A stretch of DNA of 64,000 nucleotides. Origin: Porphyromonas sp. COT-290 OH3588. Lineage in GTDB: Bacteria > Bacteroidota > Bacteroidia > Bacteroidales > Porphyromonadaceae. The DNA lies in the NCBI RefSeq assembly GCF_000769075.1, contig NZ_JRFC01000014.1, positions 458,296-522,295 on the forward strand. Direction: 5' to 3'. Both the position numbers and the translations under genes were made by a program. Numbering within the stretch: position 1 is the stretch's first letter; each line of letters starts with the position of its first letter. The notes beneath the pieces are model-generated. The model did not search any database, was not told the DNA's origin, and saw nothing but the letters and a program-made list of their open reading frames with translations. Below are positions 17,143 through 25,321 of the stretch, in pieces.

Positions 17143-18264
17143 CTACCACGCAAGGATTCTGCGATACTGCTCGAACAATCCAGCCTGCATCTTTTCTCTT
17201 GTGAATAGCTCCAAATATCTCTTTTTTGCGCCTCGGCTCAATTTATCGTAGAGTTCTTCGCTGGAGCAGATAGTCTGAATGGCATCTGCTATTGCCTGAG
17301 CATTTTTGGGGGCGACATTGAGTCCGGACTCTCCATGTGCATTAACCCAAGAGACCCCTGACCCCTCGATCTTTGTCGCTATAATAGGTTTCCCCGCAGA
17401 CATGGCCTCAACCTGAACGATCGCATAGGCCTCTGTCTTGATCGTTGAGCTCAAACAAAACACATCACAAGCAGCATAGTAGGCAGCTTCCAAGTCATTG
17501 GGGATAAAGCCAAGGATACGCACCTTCTCGGACAAGCCCAAGTCTGCCACACGGCGTTGCAGACTAGCCTTGAGGGGACCACTACCTCCAATCAAGACAA
17601 CATAGCTATCATCAAGCATCGTGGCCGCATCAACCAAGTATTCATATCCCTTATAGGGGACCAGACGTCCCATGGAGTAAACAATCTTTTTGCCAGCGTA
17701 CTCATTACGAATGGTTGCAATGACACCATCATCGGCGACTCGCTCACGCACGCCAATAGGCAGGTAGCTCACCTTCTCTTGCACTTGCTTGAGATAGGGC
17801 GACTCCTGTACGTAGGTAGGCGTAGTGCCAAGAATAAGGTCTGCCCTATTGACAAGCCACCTCTGGAGCGGCAGGTACAACCTAAGTAGAAACCGCTGTT
17901 TGAGGATATCGCTATGCCAATGCAACACGACCTTCCCTTTGTAGTCGGACAAGAGCAGGGCCAATGTAGCCATCGGATCTGGGTGATGAATGTGTATAAT
18001 ATGGTAGTCATGGCAGATCTCTCTCAATTTAGAAATCATATCTGGAGAAATCATGGTAGCCGACTTATTGGCGATGGTCTTTGTCTTAATAATCTTACTG
18101 TATGAATTTAGCCGAGTTTCACCCACTTCATCATCGGCCGAAGCACAGAGCATATCACAATAAACATTGCCAGCGGATAACCCTCTCACGAAAGCCATCA
18201 TCACCTTCTCTACCCCCCCCTTGATAGGATGAAACTTGCCAAGCTGAAGTACCTTTAGTTCCAT
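17143..18264 (-). CDS. GT4-family glycosyltransferase
   Basis: A 373-residue retaining glycosyltransferase with two Rossmann-like domains. The N-terminus MELKVLQLGKFHPIKGGVEKVM carries the glycine-rich loop, and the C-terminal half has the YSMGRLVPYKGYEYLVDA segment, then SAGKPIIATKIEGSGVSWVNAHGESGLNVAPKN, where the family EX7E acidic region is expected. An ATG two codons upstream (18270) is possible, but MELKV is the better match. It is the first gene of the seven-gene exopolysaccharide operon. A gap of 105 bp separates it from the next gene, the largest in the operon. Confidence 0.92.
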   Translation of the reverse strand: MELKVLQLGKFHPIKGGVEKVMMAFVRGLSAGNVYCDMLCASADDEVGETRLNSYSKIIKTKTIANKSATMISPDMISKLREICHDYHIIHIHHPDPMATLALLLSDYKGKVVLHWHSDILKQRFLLRLYLPLQRWLVNRADLILGTTPTYVQESPYLKQVQEKVSYLPIGVRERVADDGVIATIRNEYAGKKIVYSMGRLVPYKGYEYLVDAATMLDDSYVVLIGGSGPLKASLQRRVADLGLSEKVRILGFIPNDLEAAYYAACDVFCLSSTIKTEAYAIVQVEAMSAGKPIIATKIEGSGVSWVNAHGESGLNVAPKNAQAIADAIQTICSSEELYDKLSRGAKKRYLELFTREKMQAGLFEQYRRILAW

Positions 18265-18292
18265 AAACACACGTTATTTCGCTTCTGCTTGA

Positions 18293-18300
18293 CAAAGATA
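18293..18300 (-). promoter_or_regulatory. -7 box of the exopolysaccharide operon
   Basis: Minus strand reads TATCTTTG (TAnnTTTG), 29 nt before the GT4 start. A TTG lies 21 nt further upstream (complement of 18322-18324), a little wide of the usual spacing. Confidence 0.6.
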
Positions 18301-18600
18301 TGCATTTTGAGAGATCTATCACAAGGGATATCAAAAAGACTTAATTTTTTTTGACAAAGAAAAACAATTATTCATCCCTCCGTGAGCAATCTTGTGTTCT
18401 TTTGGGCTGACTTCATTGGATTGCTCTAGCAATCCGGGAAGATCCCCAGTCCATTTTACCAATATCTAATGGCGCTCTAGGCCTTACCCAAGGCATTTGC
18501 CCAAGCCCCTATATCAGGCGTCTAAGCACACCTGAAGATAGAAGACGAAGAACCCAACACTCACAAACATAGTTTGCCCTCGGCTACTTTACCGCTAGGC
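18301..18600. other. Intergenic stretch upstream of the exopolysaccharide operon
   Basis: Three hundred bases between the operon promoter and the end of the small membrane-protein gene. Apart from a short palindrome (ggattgc/gcaatcc, 18418-18435) I see no gene or RNA signature. Confidence 0.5.
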
Positions 18601-18768
18601 TTAGTCCTCTCGACGAGGGCGAAAGGTATGGAAGGTTGCAAGGGCTATCATGATGATAAGTGGGATCGTTACCTTGGGCTCTGCACGTAGCCGATCCAGT
18701 ATGAGTGCGACAACCAATAGGAGGATACCAGCTAGCCACAAGGCTGTACGCTTCTTTCTGTTGATCAT
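18601..18768 (-). CDS. 55-residue membrane protein
   Basis: A short reading frame, MINRKKRTALWLAG at the start and FRPRRED at the end, with two hydrophobic segments (about 9-24 and 36-46) separated by DRLRAEPKVT. Both ends are basic, giving a plausible two-helix inner-membrane protein with the termini inside. It starts 11 nt after the stop of the DUF5686 gene on the same strand, so it is likely the second gene of that transcript. I do not recognise the family. A longer overlapping frame in another phase (18584-18805) lacks protein-like composition and is probably its shadow. Confidence 0.6.
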   Translation of the reverse strand: MINRKKRTALWLAGILLLVVALILDRLRAEPKVTIPLIIMIALATFHTFRPRRED

Positions 18769-18779
18769 ACCTTGGTCTT

Positions 18780-21410
18780 CTAGAATGTAATTTTCGTTTG
18801 TACACGTATAGCCTGCCTATGAGATACAGGCAAATGAGGATCCGTTAGGCGGTAGAAATAGTCCACACGCAGGATATTGAAGATATTCTCCACTCCAGCA
18901 CTCAGCTCTAGATGTAGATGATTGTTCATCGGCCGAGCAAACTGTGGCAAGTACTCTGCCCCGACACGAGGCTTGCGAGCATCGGCCGACATATCTCCCC
19001 AAAAGCCATGCAAGCTAACAACTTCTCTTAGATTGAGGTATTTGACCAAGGGGAGCCTACTTAGAAGCAGCCCATTGAGGTGATATGTACCTTGGAAGCG
19101 CAGATAGCGATCGGCGATGTACTCCAGAGGTTGCAGAGTCTGGAAGGCTCCGCCTCGCAGAATCCAACCAGTATTGGCCGTGGGGTAGAAGAGCGAAGTT
19201 TGTGGAGCTGCACCGAGGGCAATACCTGCATTGACCTCTGCATCAAGACGCCCGAAGAGCGATAGATGGATCCGCTGGCTGTAGCTACCCGATAGGTGAG
19301 CATACGTTTGCATATTACCGGGGAGTCCCTTGGGGTATAGGCTGAGCGACACCCCAAAAGATGGACGATAGCGAGTGAGATCGAAAGACTTACCTTGTCG
19401 TACCTGCCTAAATCTCCCTCCTCCGATCGAGAGATTAGCACCAAGGTTGATTGAGGTCTGAGCAATATGATCGACACTCTGCGGGACGAGTTGCTCATCT
19501 AGGCGGTAGTAGGCCAAGTCCCCCGTAGGCACCTTACGTATATATTGAGCCGAGATCGAGGTACTGAGCTGGTCTGTCCAGTCTTTGACGTAGCTAAGAG
19601 CATACTTATCACCATAGAAACGAATCCGATTGTCAATGTTGCCAAGTAGACTGGCCAAACCGTCCTTAAACATAGAGCTGCCCTCATCTCCGGGGATAAA
19701 CAAATCTCGGTGGGCCGTCAGCGAAATATGATCACGAGGATGCTCAAAGGCGTGATAGTTGCGCCGCTTGGGAGTGAAGGTCGCTTGGGCATAGTACTTC
19801 CACCGCTGATCTCGCAGACCATAGCTAGCATAGCCCTCGAGGAAGAGGTGTTGCATCAGATTGGCAGTGGTCATTCCTCCAAGCCTTAGCCGTACACCCT
19901 CCAGCTGATTGTACCCAACCAATGTTTCGTATGGACCCAGATCGAACTTGATGCGCTCCTTATTGAGAGGTTCTAGGGGGATCGAAAAAAAGCCAGTGGC
20001 GAAGAGGCGACCAATTGAGCTAAGGATATTGAACCCTCTGTGAGTCTGCAAATAATTGACGAAGTCCACCGCCTTCTGTTCCTTGCGAGAGAGCGCCTGA
20101 GGGCGCTCTACAAGCCCATAGTTACCCGGCTTGATGAGCATAGCCGCTAGGCGCTCACTCTCGGGCAGAAGGCTCCTCGGATCTAGATACTCGGCCCGAA
20201 GCGCATCTTGCCCGAAGCGATAGCTATGGTAGTCACGCTCTACCTCAACCTCTAGTCCCTGCTTGATGAGCCCCGTAGGCTTGAGCACAAGCCCTAGCTT
20301 TTTGGTCTTGGGGAGCCAAACTTCTCCTCGTGGCGTCTGGACGGGAGCGAAGGAAGTGGAGATACTCATGCGCTCCACCCAATTGACGCTCGCCACGTTG
20401 GGGAGCGTCATCTCCACATGGCGCATGGAGAGCTGTACCGTATCGATCCAGATATGCCCATTCATACCCACACTCCGTGGGTTCATAGGCCTAAAATGCA
20501 TCAAGAAGCAAGGCGCCCCTTCGTAGCTAACAGTATCTTGTATATAGTACTTATAGAAGTGTGTTGCCCACTGCCTGTTGAGCGGGCTGGGGAACTCCGT
20601 CAGCAGGAGCTGGAGATTATTGTCATACACATCGAAGTCTGCTAGCAGCATATCAATGCTGTTGGTCGTTCCCCCCTCGTCCATAGCAGCCTCTACACCA
20701 TGCAGACGACGCCCCGTGATCACTGGCAGCAAGGAAGATCCGCCCCGTGCGGCAAAAACGGTCTGCTTCTCCCTCAAGGAGAGGGGCATAGTAACAGAGC
20801 TAATGAGGGTAGCCGAGTCCCTAAACCGATCCGCCACCTCGGCTTTGAGGCCAAAGTATCTCTTCCCCGGGCGAGAGCCTACTTGAGAGATCAAGATCTT
20901 CTCATACTCTTGATAGGAGTAGTCCTCAAATGCAGCGACTCGGTTGCGATCCTTAGCCTCGATAACACGCTCCATGAGCATAACGGCTGGATTATTTTTG
21001 CGCCTATACCGCTCCTTGCGTGGGCGCACAACCACTGCCTCGAGCTCGTCATACGCCTCCTGTAGAGCGATCCGCCCCAGAGCAGGTCGGCTATCTTCTC
21101 TCCAAGTGTACTCAAGGCTTTTGTAGCCCATAGAGCTGAAGAGGAGTTTGACTCGTCCTCGGCTCACAGACGCCGTGGGGAGCTCTAGTCGAAAGCGCCC
21201 ACTAGCATCACACGACGTGCCGATACCCTTCTCTCCTCCCTGAACCAGTACGTTGGCGTATGGGATCGCTTCTTTGGTTTTGGCATCAACAACCTGACCG
21301 CTCAGAGTCTGAGCCTCCACCATATCAATACGGCAGAGGCAGAGTAATGAGGTTATCCAGAAAATACACTTCCACCTTATAGAGTTTTCGATCCTAGAAG
21401 TCATTGACAA
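18780..21410 (-). CDS. DUF5686 outer-membrane protein with carboxypeptidase-regulatory-like domain
   Basis: An 876-residue outer-membrane protein of Bacteroidetes. After a signal peptide (about 1-33, ending VEAQ) comes a CarboxypepD_reg-like domain (TLSGQVVDAKTKEAIPYANVLVQGG...GTSCDASGRFRLEL), then a long DUF5686 region and a C-terminal beta-barrel ending in the aromatic terminus VQTKITF. The domain order is that of TonB-linked or TamA-like barrels without a plug. Role in the family is unsettled, probably envelope transport or assembly. A -7 box lies 30 nt upstream; the 55-residue membrane protein follows. Confidence 0.88.
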   Translation of the reverse strand: MSMTSRIENSIRWKCIFWITSLLCLCRIDMVEAQTLSGQVVDAKTKEAIPYANVLVQGGEKGIGTSCDASGRFRLELPTASVSRGRVKLLFSSMGYKSLEYTWREDSRPALGRIALQEAYDELEAVVVRPRKERYRRKNNPAVMLMERVIEAKDRNRVAAFEDYSYQEYEKILISQVGSRPGKRYFGLKAEVADRFRDSATLISSVTMPLSLREKQTVFAARGGSSLLPVITGRRLHGVEAAMDEGGTTNSIDMLLADFDVYDNNLQLLLTEFPSPLNRQWATHFYKYYIQDTVSYEGAPCFLMHFRPMNPRSVGMNGHIWIDTVQLSMRHVEMTLPNVASVNWVERMSISTSFAPVQTPRGEVWLPKTKKLGLVLKPTGLIKQGLEVEVERDYHSYRFGQDALRAEYLDPRSLLPESERLAAMLIKPGNYGLVERPQALSRKEQKAVDFVNYLQTHRGFNILSSIGRLFATGFFSIPLEPLNKERIKFDLGPYETLVGYNQLEGVRLRLGGMTTANLMQHLFLEGYASYGLRDQRWKYYAQATFTPKRRNYHAFEHPRDHISLTAHRDLFIPGDEGSSMFKDGLASLLGNIDNRIRFYGDKYALSYVKDWTDQLSTSISAQYIRKVPTGDLAYYRLDEQLVPQSVDHIAQTSINLGANLSIGGGRFRQVRQGKSFDLTRYRPSFGVSLSLYPKGLPGNMQTYAHLSGSYSQRIHLSLFGRLDAEVNAGIALGAAPQTSLFYPTANTGWILRGGAFQTLQPLEYIADRYLRFQGTYHLNGLLLSRLPLVKYLNLREVVSLHGFWGDMSADARKPRVGAEYLPQFARPMNNHLHLELSAGVENIFNILRVDYFYRLTDPHLPVSHRQAIRVQTKITF

Positions 21411-21439
21411 TCCAATCTATTCAAATACAAAATCAAATG

Positions 21440-21447
21440 CAAAGATA
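21440..21447 (-). promoter_or_regulatory. -7 box of the DUF5686 gene
   Basis: Minus strand reads TATCTTTG, 30 nt upstream of the start codon at 21410. No convincing -33 TTTG is seen. Confidence 0.55.
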
Positions 21448-21594
21448 TCTAAAAAGCAATCGCCCCTTAAAAACGCATCTTGATCCCCCCAAATTGTCCC
21501 GCCTCAAAATGCTTGAGCATACCATAGGGCGAGAAGCACAATCGACAATGGGCGTAAAATCTGTAGCGTTCCCTCCCAATCCATACCAAGGGAG

Positions 21595-21720
21595 CTACCA
21601 CTTGTCCTTGTAGGTACCCATGAAGTAGAGGAACGAGCTCTTGAAAGTGAAGCGACTCGGTACGGAACTCTGAAAGTAGTAGAAACCACTCTGCTCCTTG
21701 ACACGACGGCACGTTTTGGC
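21595..21720 (-). pseudogene. 3' remnant of a host gene at the element border
   Basis: A minus-strand frame without a start codon that encodes about 41 protein-like residues, including EQSGFYYFQSSVPSRF and FLYFMGTYKDKW before a TAG stop. Directly upstream of the remnant an in-frame TAA appears, so the 5' part is missing. I do not know the family. The simplest reading is that the conjugative element, or an earlier rearrangement, cut this gene; the missing part would then lie beyond the other end of the element. Confidence 0.45.
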
Positions 21721-21729
21721 TTAAAAACA

Positions 21730-21739
21730 CAAAAGTTAC
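21730..21739 (-). other. Possible attachment core (degenerate) at the truncated host gene
   Basis: Minus strand reads GTAACTTTTG, eight of ten matches to the CTnDOT core GTANNTTTGC. It lies about 10 bp from where the host remnant loses its frame, which favours it as the true left junction; the better match at 21995-22004 competes with it. Confidence 0.35.
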
Positions 21740-21994
21740 ACCTGTGCATTCGTCTACTTTTATGTAAAAATCTATCCTCAAGGTTCAAGAAAAGGCGAAA
21801 TGGCGCAAATAAATTGTGAGTCAGTCAGTTTTGGATTTTAAGCCATTTGGCGGAGAACTTCGAAAAGACGGATTTATGCCACCTCCGGACAGAGCAGCGT
21901 TACCAAAACATTACCACCTCCTTTGCAAGTGAGGGTTGGGAAAAGCGGTAACGAACAGCGCAATATCCGACCTGAACTTCGGGGATTACCTCCT

Positions 21995-22004
21995 GCAAAG
22001 GTAC
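21995..22004 (-). other. Candidate attL core site
   Basis: Minus strand reads GTACCTTTGC, a perfect match to the CTnDOT-family attachment core GTANNTTTGC, 123 bp upstream of the integrase start. Position and sequence suit attL, but the true junction could lie further left (see 21730-21739). Confidence 0.5.
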
Positions 22005-22097
22005 TTCGATGAAAGGAAACAGGCAAATAAATTGCGGACTGCTTCTTTACCATTGAACGACAATGTTTTGCGTAGCAACAAATAACCTGACAATAAA

Positions 22098-22105
22098 TAG
22101 TTTTG
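22098..22105 (+). promoter_or_regulatory. -7 box of the integrase gene
   Basis: TAGTTTTG fits TAnnTTTG, 22 nt before the integrase ATG. No -33 element is found at the usual distance. Confidence 0.45.
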
Positions 22106-22126
22106 TAAACCATAAAAGTCAGAGTT

Positions 22127-23362
22127 ATGCGTAGTACGTTTAAGGTTCTGTTCTACCTCAAAAAGAACGCTCCCAAGAAGAATGGTTCCGTTCCCGTGAT
22201 GTGTCGTATCACCATTGACGGCACCATTGCCCAGTTCAGTTGCAAATGCGACATCCATCCCGATTTGTGGGACATCAAGAGCAATCGCGCTTCTGGAAAA
22301 AGTACCGTTGCGTTGGAAACCAACCGTTTCTTGGACAAGATACGTGTCGGTATCAATGCCAAATACAAGGAGATAGCCGAGCGGGATAACTATGTCACTG
22401 CCGAGAAAGTAAAGAACGCTTTCTTGGGTTTGGAAATGCGGCATGAAACCTTGCTGAAAGTCTTCGCGCAGCACAATGAGGACTTCGCCAAACTGCTCAA
22501 TGCCGGTTTGCGAAGCAAATCTACCTACGAAAAATACTGTACGGTCTACAAGCATTTGGAGGAGTTCATCAAGATGCGTTACCATGTCAGCGATATTGCT
22601 TTGAAAGAACTCACTCCGCCTTTCATTACGGACTTTGACATCTTCCTGCGCACCGAAAAGCAATGCTGTAACAATACGGTATGGATTTACATGATGCCCC
22701 TGCGCCGTATGATTACCATTGCCCAGAACCACGGATGGATAGTCCGTGACCCTTTTGTCGATTACAGCATATCTGCCGAGAGTACCGATAGAGATTATCT
22801 GACGAAAGAAGAGATTCGCAGGCTGTTGGATTTGAGATTCCGCCGCAAGTCGATGGAGCTGGTTCGGGATTTATACATCTTTTGTTGCTTTACAGGTTTG
22901 TCCTTTACCGATATGAAGAACCTGACCAAGGATAATCTTCAAACCTCCTTTGACGGGAAACTCTGGATTATGACCAAGCGACAAAAGACAGGGGTGGAGT
23001 CCAACATCATGCTCTTAGATATTCCTAAGCAGATTATCGAGAAATACGATGGTATGGCGAATGATAATTTGCTTCTGCCCGTTCCGACGTATATAACCGC
23101 TTGCAAGAACATCAAGAAAATCATCGGACTCTGCGGTATCGAAAAAGAGATTACGTGGCATACCAGTCGCCATACCATGGCAACGGAAATCTGCCTGACC
23201 AACGGCGTTCCTATCGAAACCCTTTCCAAGATGCTCGGACACACGAATATCCGCACCACGCAGATTTACGCCAAAATCACTCACGAAAAGGAGAGTCGGG
23301 ACATGGCGGCACTCTCCGATAAACTGAGTAAGGTAGAGCAGTTCAATGAGATCACGATATAA
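22127..23362 (+). CDS. CTnDOT-type tyrosine recombinase (integrase)
   Basis: A 411-residue integrase that inserts and excises the element through a Holliday junction intermediate. An N-terminal arm-binding domain (MRSTFKVLFYLKKN...), a SAM-like core-binding domain (about 110-205) and the catalytic domain are in order. Catalytic residues are K287 (RQKTG), H345 and R348 (WHTSRHT), H372 (LGHTN) and the nucleophile Y381 (QIYAKI). The first family Arg is replaced by Ser259 in FTGLSFTDMKNL. Length, residue numbers and the Ser substitution are those of IntDOT. It is the gene nearest the left border, with a -7 box and candidate attL upstream. Confidence 0.95.
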   Translation: MRSTFKVLFYLKKNAPKKNGSVPVMCRITIDGTIAQFSCKCDIHPDLWDIKSNRASGKSTVALETNRFLDKIRVGINAKYKEIAERDNYVTAEKVKNAFLGLEMRHETLLKVFAQHNEDFAKLLNAGLRSKSTYEKYCTVYKHLEEFIKMRYHVSDIALKELTPPFITDFDIFLRTEKQCCNNTVWIYMMPLRRMITIAQNHGWIVRDPFVDYSISAESTDRDYLTKEEIRRLLDLRFRRKSMELVRDLYIFCCFTGLSFTDMKNLTKDNLQTSFDGKLWIMTKRQKTGVESNIMLLDIPKQIIEKYDGMANDNLLLPVPTYITACKNIKKIIGLCGIEKEITWHTSRHTMATEICLTNGVPIETLSKMLGHTNIRTTQIYAKITHEKESRDMAALSDKLSKVEQFNEITI

Positions 23363-23379
23363 TACAAGAAGGACAAACG

Positions 23380-23742
23380 ATGAAAAGAGAAATCATAACC
23401 ATTGGAGAGGGCGGAAAGGTACATATTCCGACAAGCCCTGTTTGGATGTCGGCTTGTGAAATAGCCGATTTGTTCGGCGTATTCTCCGGTAAGGTAAGCA
23501 ACCACATCAAGTCTATCTTCAAAGAGGGCTTACTCAGGGAAGATGAGGTGATGCGAAGGTTAATGTTTAAGGACGGTGCTGTAGATTTATACAATCTTGA
23601 AATGATAACGATACTATCGTTTCGATTTGCCTCTCCAGAAGCCAAGAGCTTCCGTAAATGGATAATCGGAAGAGTGACCGAAAAGAAGAGAACAAGTTCT
23701 CCGCTACTTGTGTGTTATGGCAAAGGTGGATGGTACAACTGA
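23380..23742 (+). CDS. Small RhuM-like hypothetical protein
   Basis: A 120-residue protein beginning KREIITIGEGGKVHIPTSPVWMSACEIADLFGVFSGKVSNHIKSIFKEG. The CEIADLFGVFSGKVSNHI stretch looks like a winged or plain helix-turn-helix, and DGAVDLYNLEMITILSFRFASPEA recalls RhuM/virulence-associated proteins, so I take it as a putative DNA-binding protein. It begins 17 nt after the integrase stop and is closed by a terminator at 23750-23790, so integrase and this gene are likely one transcript. Function unknown; relatives are common next to Bacteroidetes element genes. Confidence 0.6.
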   Translation: MKREIITIGEGGKVHIPTSPVWMSACEIADLFGVFSGKVSNHIKSIFKEGLLREDEVMRRLMFKDGAVDLYNLEMITILSFRFASPEAKSFRKWIIGRVTEKKRTSSPLLVCYGKGGWYN

Positions 23743-23749
23743 ATATGAG

Positions 23750-23792
23750 AACAGGCAGTAAGAAAAATGCTTCTTGCTGCCTGTTTTTCTGT
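23750..23792 (+). terminator. Terminator after the int transcript
   Basis: Stem formed by aacaggca (23750-23757) and tgcctgtt (23779-23786), extended with a bulge by taag/ctt, then tttct. It separates the plus-strand int unit from the end of the minus-strand HTH gene at 23792, so may stop both. Confidence 0.75.
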
Positions 23793-24094
23793 CAAGGCTT
23801 CTCAAACCGAGGGCGATAATTCTCTTGCAACAGCTTTTCCACATCCTCTTCTCGGTAGAGTACCTTTCCGCCTAACTTGATAAAGGAAATCCTTCCCATG
23901 TTGCGATAGTCTTGCAACGTGCGTCGATTGATATGCAATAGACGGGACAACTCATCATCCGTCAGGTAGCGATGCCCATCAAGCAAGGGTCTATTCTTTT
24001 TCCGCAGAGCATCTATGCCTTTTATCATGCGGTCGCCGGCGTTGAAAAAGTATGCAATCTCTTTGTCGTTCTTTGTCTTTACGTTATTGTTCAT
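23792..24094 (-). CDS. HTH_17-type DNA-binding protein (Xis-like)
   Basis: A 100-residue protein with a MerR/excisionase-like helix-turn-helix: YLTDDELSRLLHINRRTLQDYRNMGRISFIKLGGKVLYREEDVEKLL (about 43-89). In CTnDOT elements small proteins of this type (Xis2c, Xis2d) act with the integrase and topoisomerase-like Exc in excision and switch on transfer genes; by position I infer the same, unproven here. It follows a second such gene by 36 nt and carries the element leader motif 4-23 nt before its ATG. Confidence 0.8.
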   Translation of the reverse strand: MNNNVKTKNDKEIAYFFNAGDRMIKGIDALRKKNRPLLDGHRYLTDDELSRLLHINRRTLQDYRNMGRISFIKLGGKVLYREEDVEKLLQENYRPRFEKP

Positions 24095-24097
24095 ATT

Positions 24098-24117
24098 TAC
24101 GTTGGATTTAGTGGTGA
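24098..24117 (-). promoter_or_regulatory. Element leader motif before the HTH gene
   Basis: Minus strand reads caccactaaatccaacgtaa, ending 3 nt before the start codon. Same motif as before traI, mobA and the element topoisomerase gene. Confidence 0.6.
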
Positions 24118-24130
24118 TGTTATTTATTGG

Positions 24131-24409
24131 TTATAAAGCAGAGGATCGTTCGAGCAGTTTTCCGACATCCTCTGGTTTATAGAACATCTTATACCCTATT
24201 TGCGTATAGGGCAACATTCGGGTGCTACGATAGGTTTGCAGGGTACGCAAACTGATGTTCAGGATTTGGCAGACATCCTGATTGTCCAGCCACCTGCCCA
24301 TACGCTTCTCGTCACACTCCCGACACAGGGCATCGACTTTGGCTGTCAGAATGCGGAAATGCTCCATCATGGCTTCATACGTTTTCCTCTCTATTGCTAT
24401 TACTTCCAT
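24131..24409 (-). CDS. HTH_17-type DNA-binding protein (Xis-like)
   Basis: A 92-residue protein starting MEVIAIERKTYEAMMEHFRILTAKVDAL, a helical lead, followed by the helix-turn-helix WLDNQDVCQILNISLRTLQTYRSTRMLPYTQIGYKMFYKPEDVGKLL (about 40-86). First gene of a two-gene minus-strand unit and paralogous to its downstream neighbour and to the two plus-strand genes at 24631 and 24968. Likely a recombination-directionality or regulatory factor of the element (inference from CTnDOT organisation). Confidence 0.8.
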   Translation of the reverse strand: MEVIAIERKTYEAMMEHFRILTAKVDALCRECDEKRMGRWLDNQDVCQILNISLRTLQTYRSTRMLPYTQIGYKMFYKPEDVGKLLERSSAL

Positions 24410-24441
24410 AATTCTTGTCCGTTTTAATTTTCACTTCCACA

Positions 24442-24449
24442 CAAATGTA
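24442..24449 (-). promoter_or_regulatory. -7 box of the minus-strand HTH pair
   Basis: Minus strand reads TACATTTG (TAnnTTTG), 33 nt upstream of the start at 24409. The 221-bp divergent region also holds a degenerate copy of the element's dispersed 22-bp repeat (24486-24513). Confidence 0.5.
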
Positions 24450-24485
24450 GTTACGAAAAGAGACTCCTACCCCTGATTATCCATT

Positions 24486-24513
24486 ATAGCGTACTTCTGG
24501 CTTCGATATGGAT
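24486..24513. repeat. Degenerate copy of the dispersed 22-bp repeat
   Basis: From gcgtactt onward this matches the copy at 35082-35106 in 23 of 25 positions, including the flanking gatatggat. It lies between the two divergent HTH gene pairs. Confidence 0.7.
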
Positions 24514-24630
24514 GCCTTTGTCGAAGAATATTTGAAACTGAGGCGAAAAATCTTTATTCAGTACATATTTACCATACAATTCATCCTATTGTCCCTCCCG
24601 AACTTTGTGCCATAATCAAGTAAAATAGTT

Positions 24631-24984
24631 ATGGATGTCATTACACTAGAAAGCAGAGCCTTTCAGGAACTGATAGGTAAGATAGAAAAGATTCTTCGGT
24701 ATGTGGAGCAGGAGAAAAAGGCAAAGACGGAGTATGAAAACCGCCTTATCTCCAACGATGAGTTAGCCGAGATACTCGGTATCAGTAAACGTACCCTCCA
24801 GCGTATGCGCAGTGCAGACCGAATTGGCTACAAGATAATCTATGGGCGTTGCTACTACGACCTACATGACATCGAGGAGGCGATACGCAACAGAAGTCTC
24901 TACTGTAATCCGAAGAACATGGAAGAACTACGGCATAACTTCAAACTTAAAAGTAGGAAGATAAAGGATGGAACTATTGGATAG
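24631..24984 (+). CDS. HTH_17-type DNA-binding protein
   Basis: A 117-residue protein with an N-terminal helical segment MDVITLESRAFQELIGKIEKILRYVEQEKK, then the helix-turn-helix RLISNDELAEILGISKRTLQRMRSADRIGYKIIYGRCYYDLHDIEEAI (about 43-89). Divergent from the minus-strand HTH pair and overlapping the next gene by 17 nt, which points to translational coupling. By family and position it is a candidate excision or transfer regulator of the element. Confidence 0.8.
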   Translation: MDVITLESRAFQELIGKIEKILRYVEQEKKAKTEYENRLISNDELAEILGISKRTLQRMRSADRIGYKIIYGRCYYDLHDIEEAIRNRSLYCNPKNMEELRHNFKLKSRKIKDGTIG

Positions 24985-25285
24985 AGAGACCTTTCTTGAC
25001 TGGATGGAACGCATCATGAAGCGTTTCGATGAGTTGAAACAGACGACTCCCGACATTCCCCAACGTCCGATGATAGATGGAGAGCCGTTGTTGGATAACC
25101 AAGAGGTATGTATGATGCTTCAAATCAGCAAGCGTACTCTGCAACGTTACCGTGCTTCCGGGACACTTCCTTTCCACATTATCTACCATAAAACTTGGTA
25201 CTTGGAATCGGAAATTCTCTCTTTCATGAAAGCCCACTTTACCGAAAACCTAAAACGAAAAAGAACAAAGAAAAAACCTATGTGA
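24968..25285 (+). CDS. HTH_17-type DNA-binding protein
   Basis: A 105-residue protein with the helix-turn-helix PLLDNQEVCMMLQISKRTLQRYRASGTLPFHIIYHKTWYLESEILSFM (about 40-88) and a strongly basic C-terminal end KRKRTKKKPM. It overlaps the preceding HTH gene and is followed by a bidirectional terminator (25322-25356). Closest in layout to the protein at 24131-24409 (WLDNQDVCQ... against LLDNQEVCM...), suggesting the two pairs arose by duplication. Confidence 0.8.
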   Translation: MELLDRETFLDWMERIMKRFDELKQTTPDIPQRPMIDGEPLLDNQEVCMMLQISKRTLQRYRASGTLPFHIIYHKTWYLESEILSFMKAHFTENLKRKRTKKKPM

Positions 25286-25321
25286 CTTTAGAGTGAGTAA
25301 ATTGATTGTGCACAGTCGTTA

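Noticed and set aside
18584-18805. 73-codon minus-strand frame overlapping the DUF5686 stop
   Set aside because: Its composition is unlike a protein and it is out of phase with the 55-residue membrane-protein frame, which is the more convincing reading of the same bases.
21874-22113. 79-codon minus-strand frame across the integrase leader
   Set aside because: It spans the candidate attL and integrase promoter, and its residues resemble no family.
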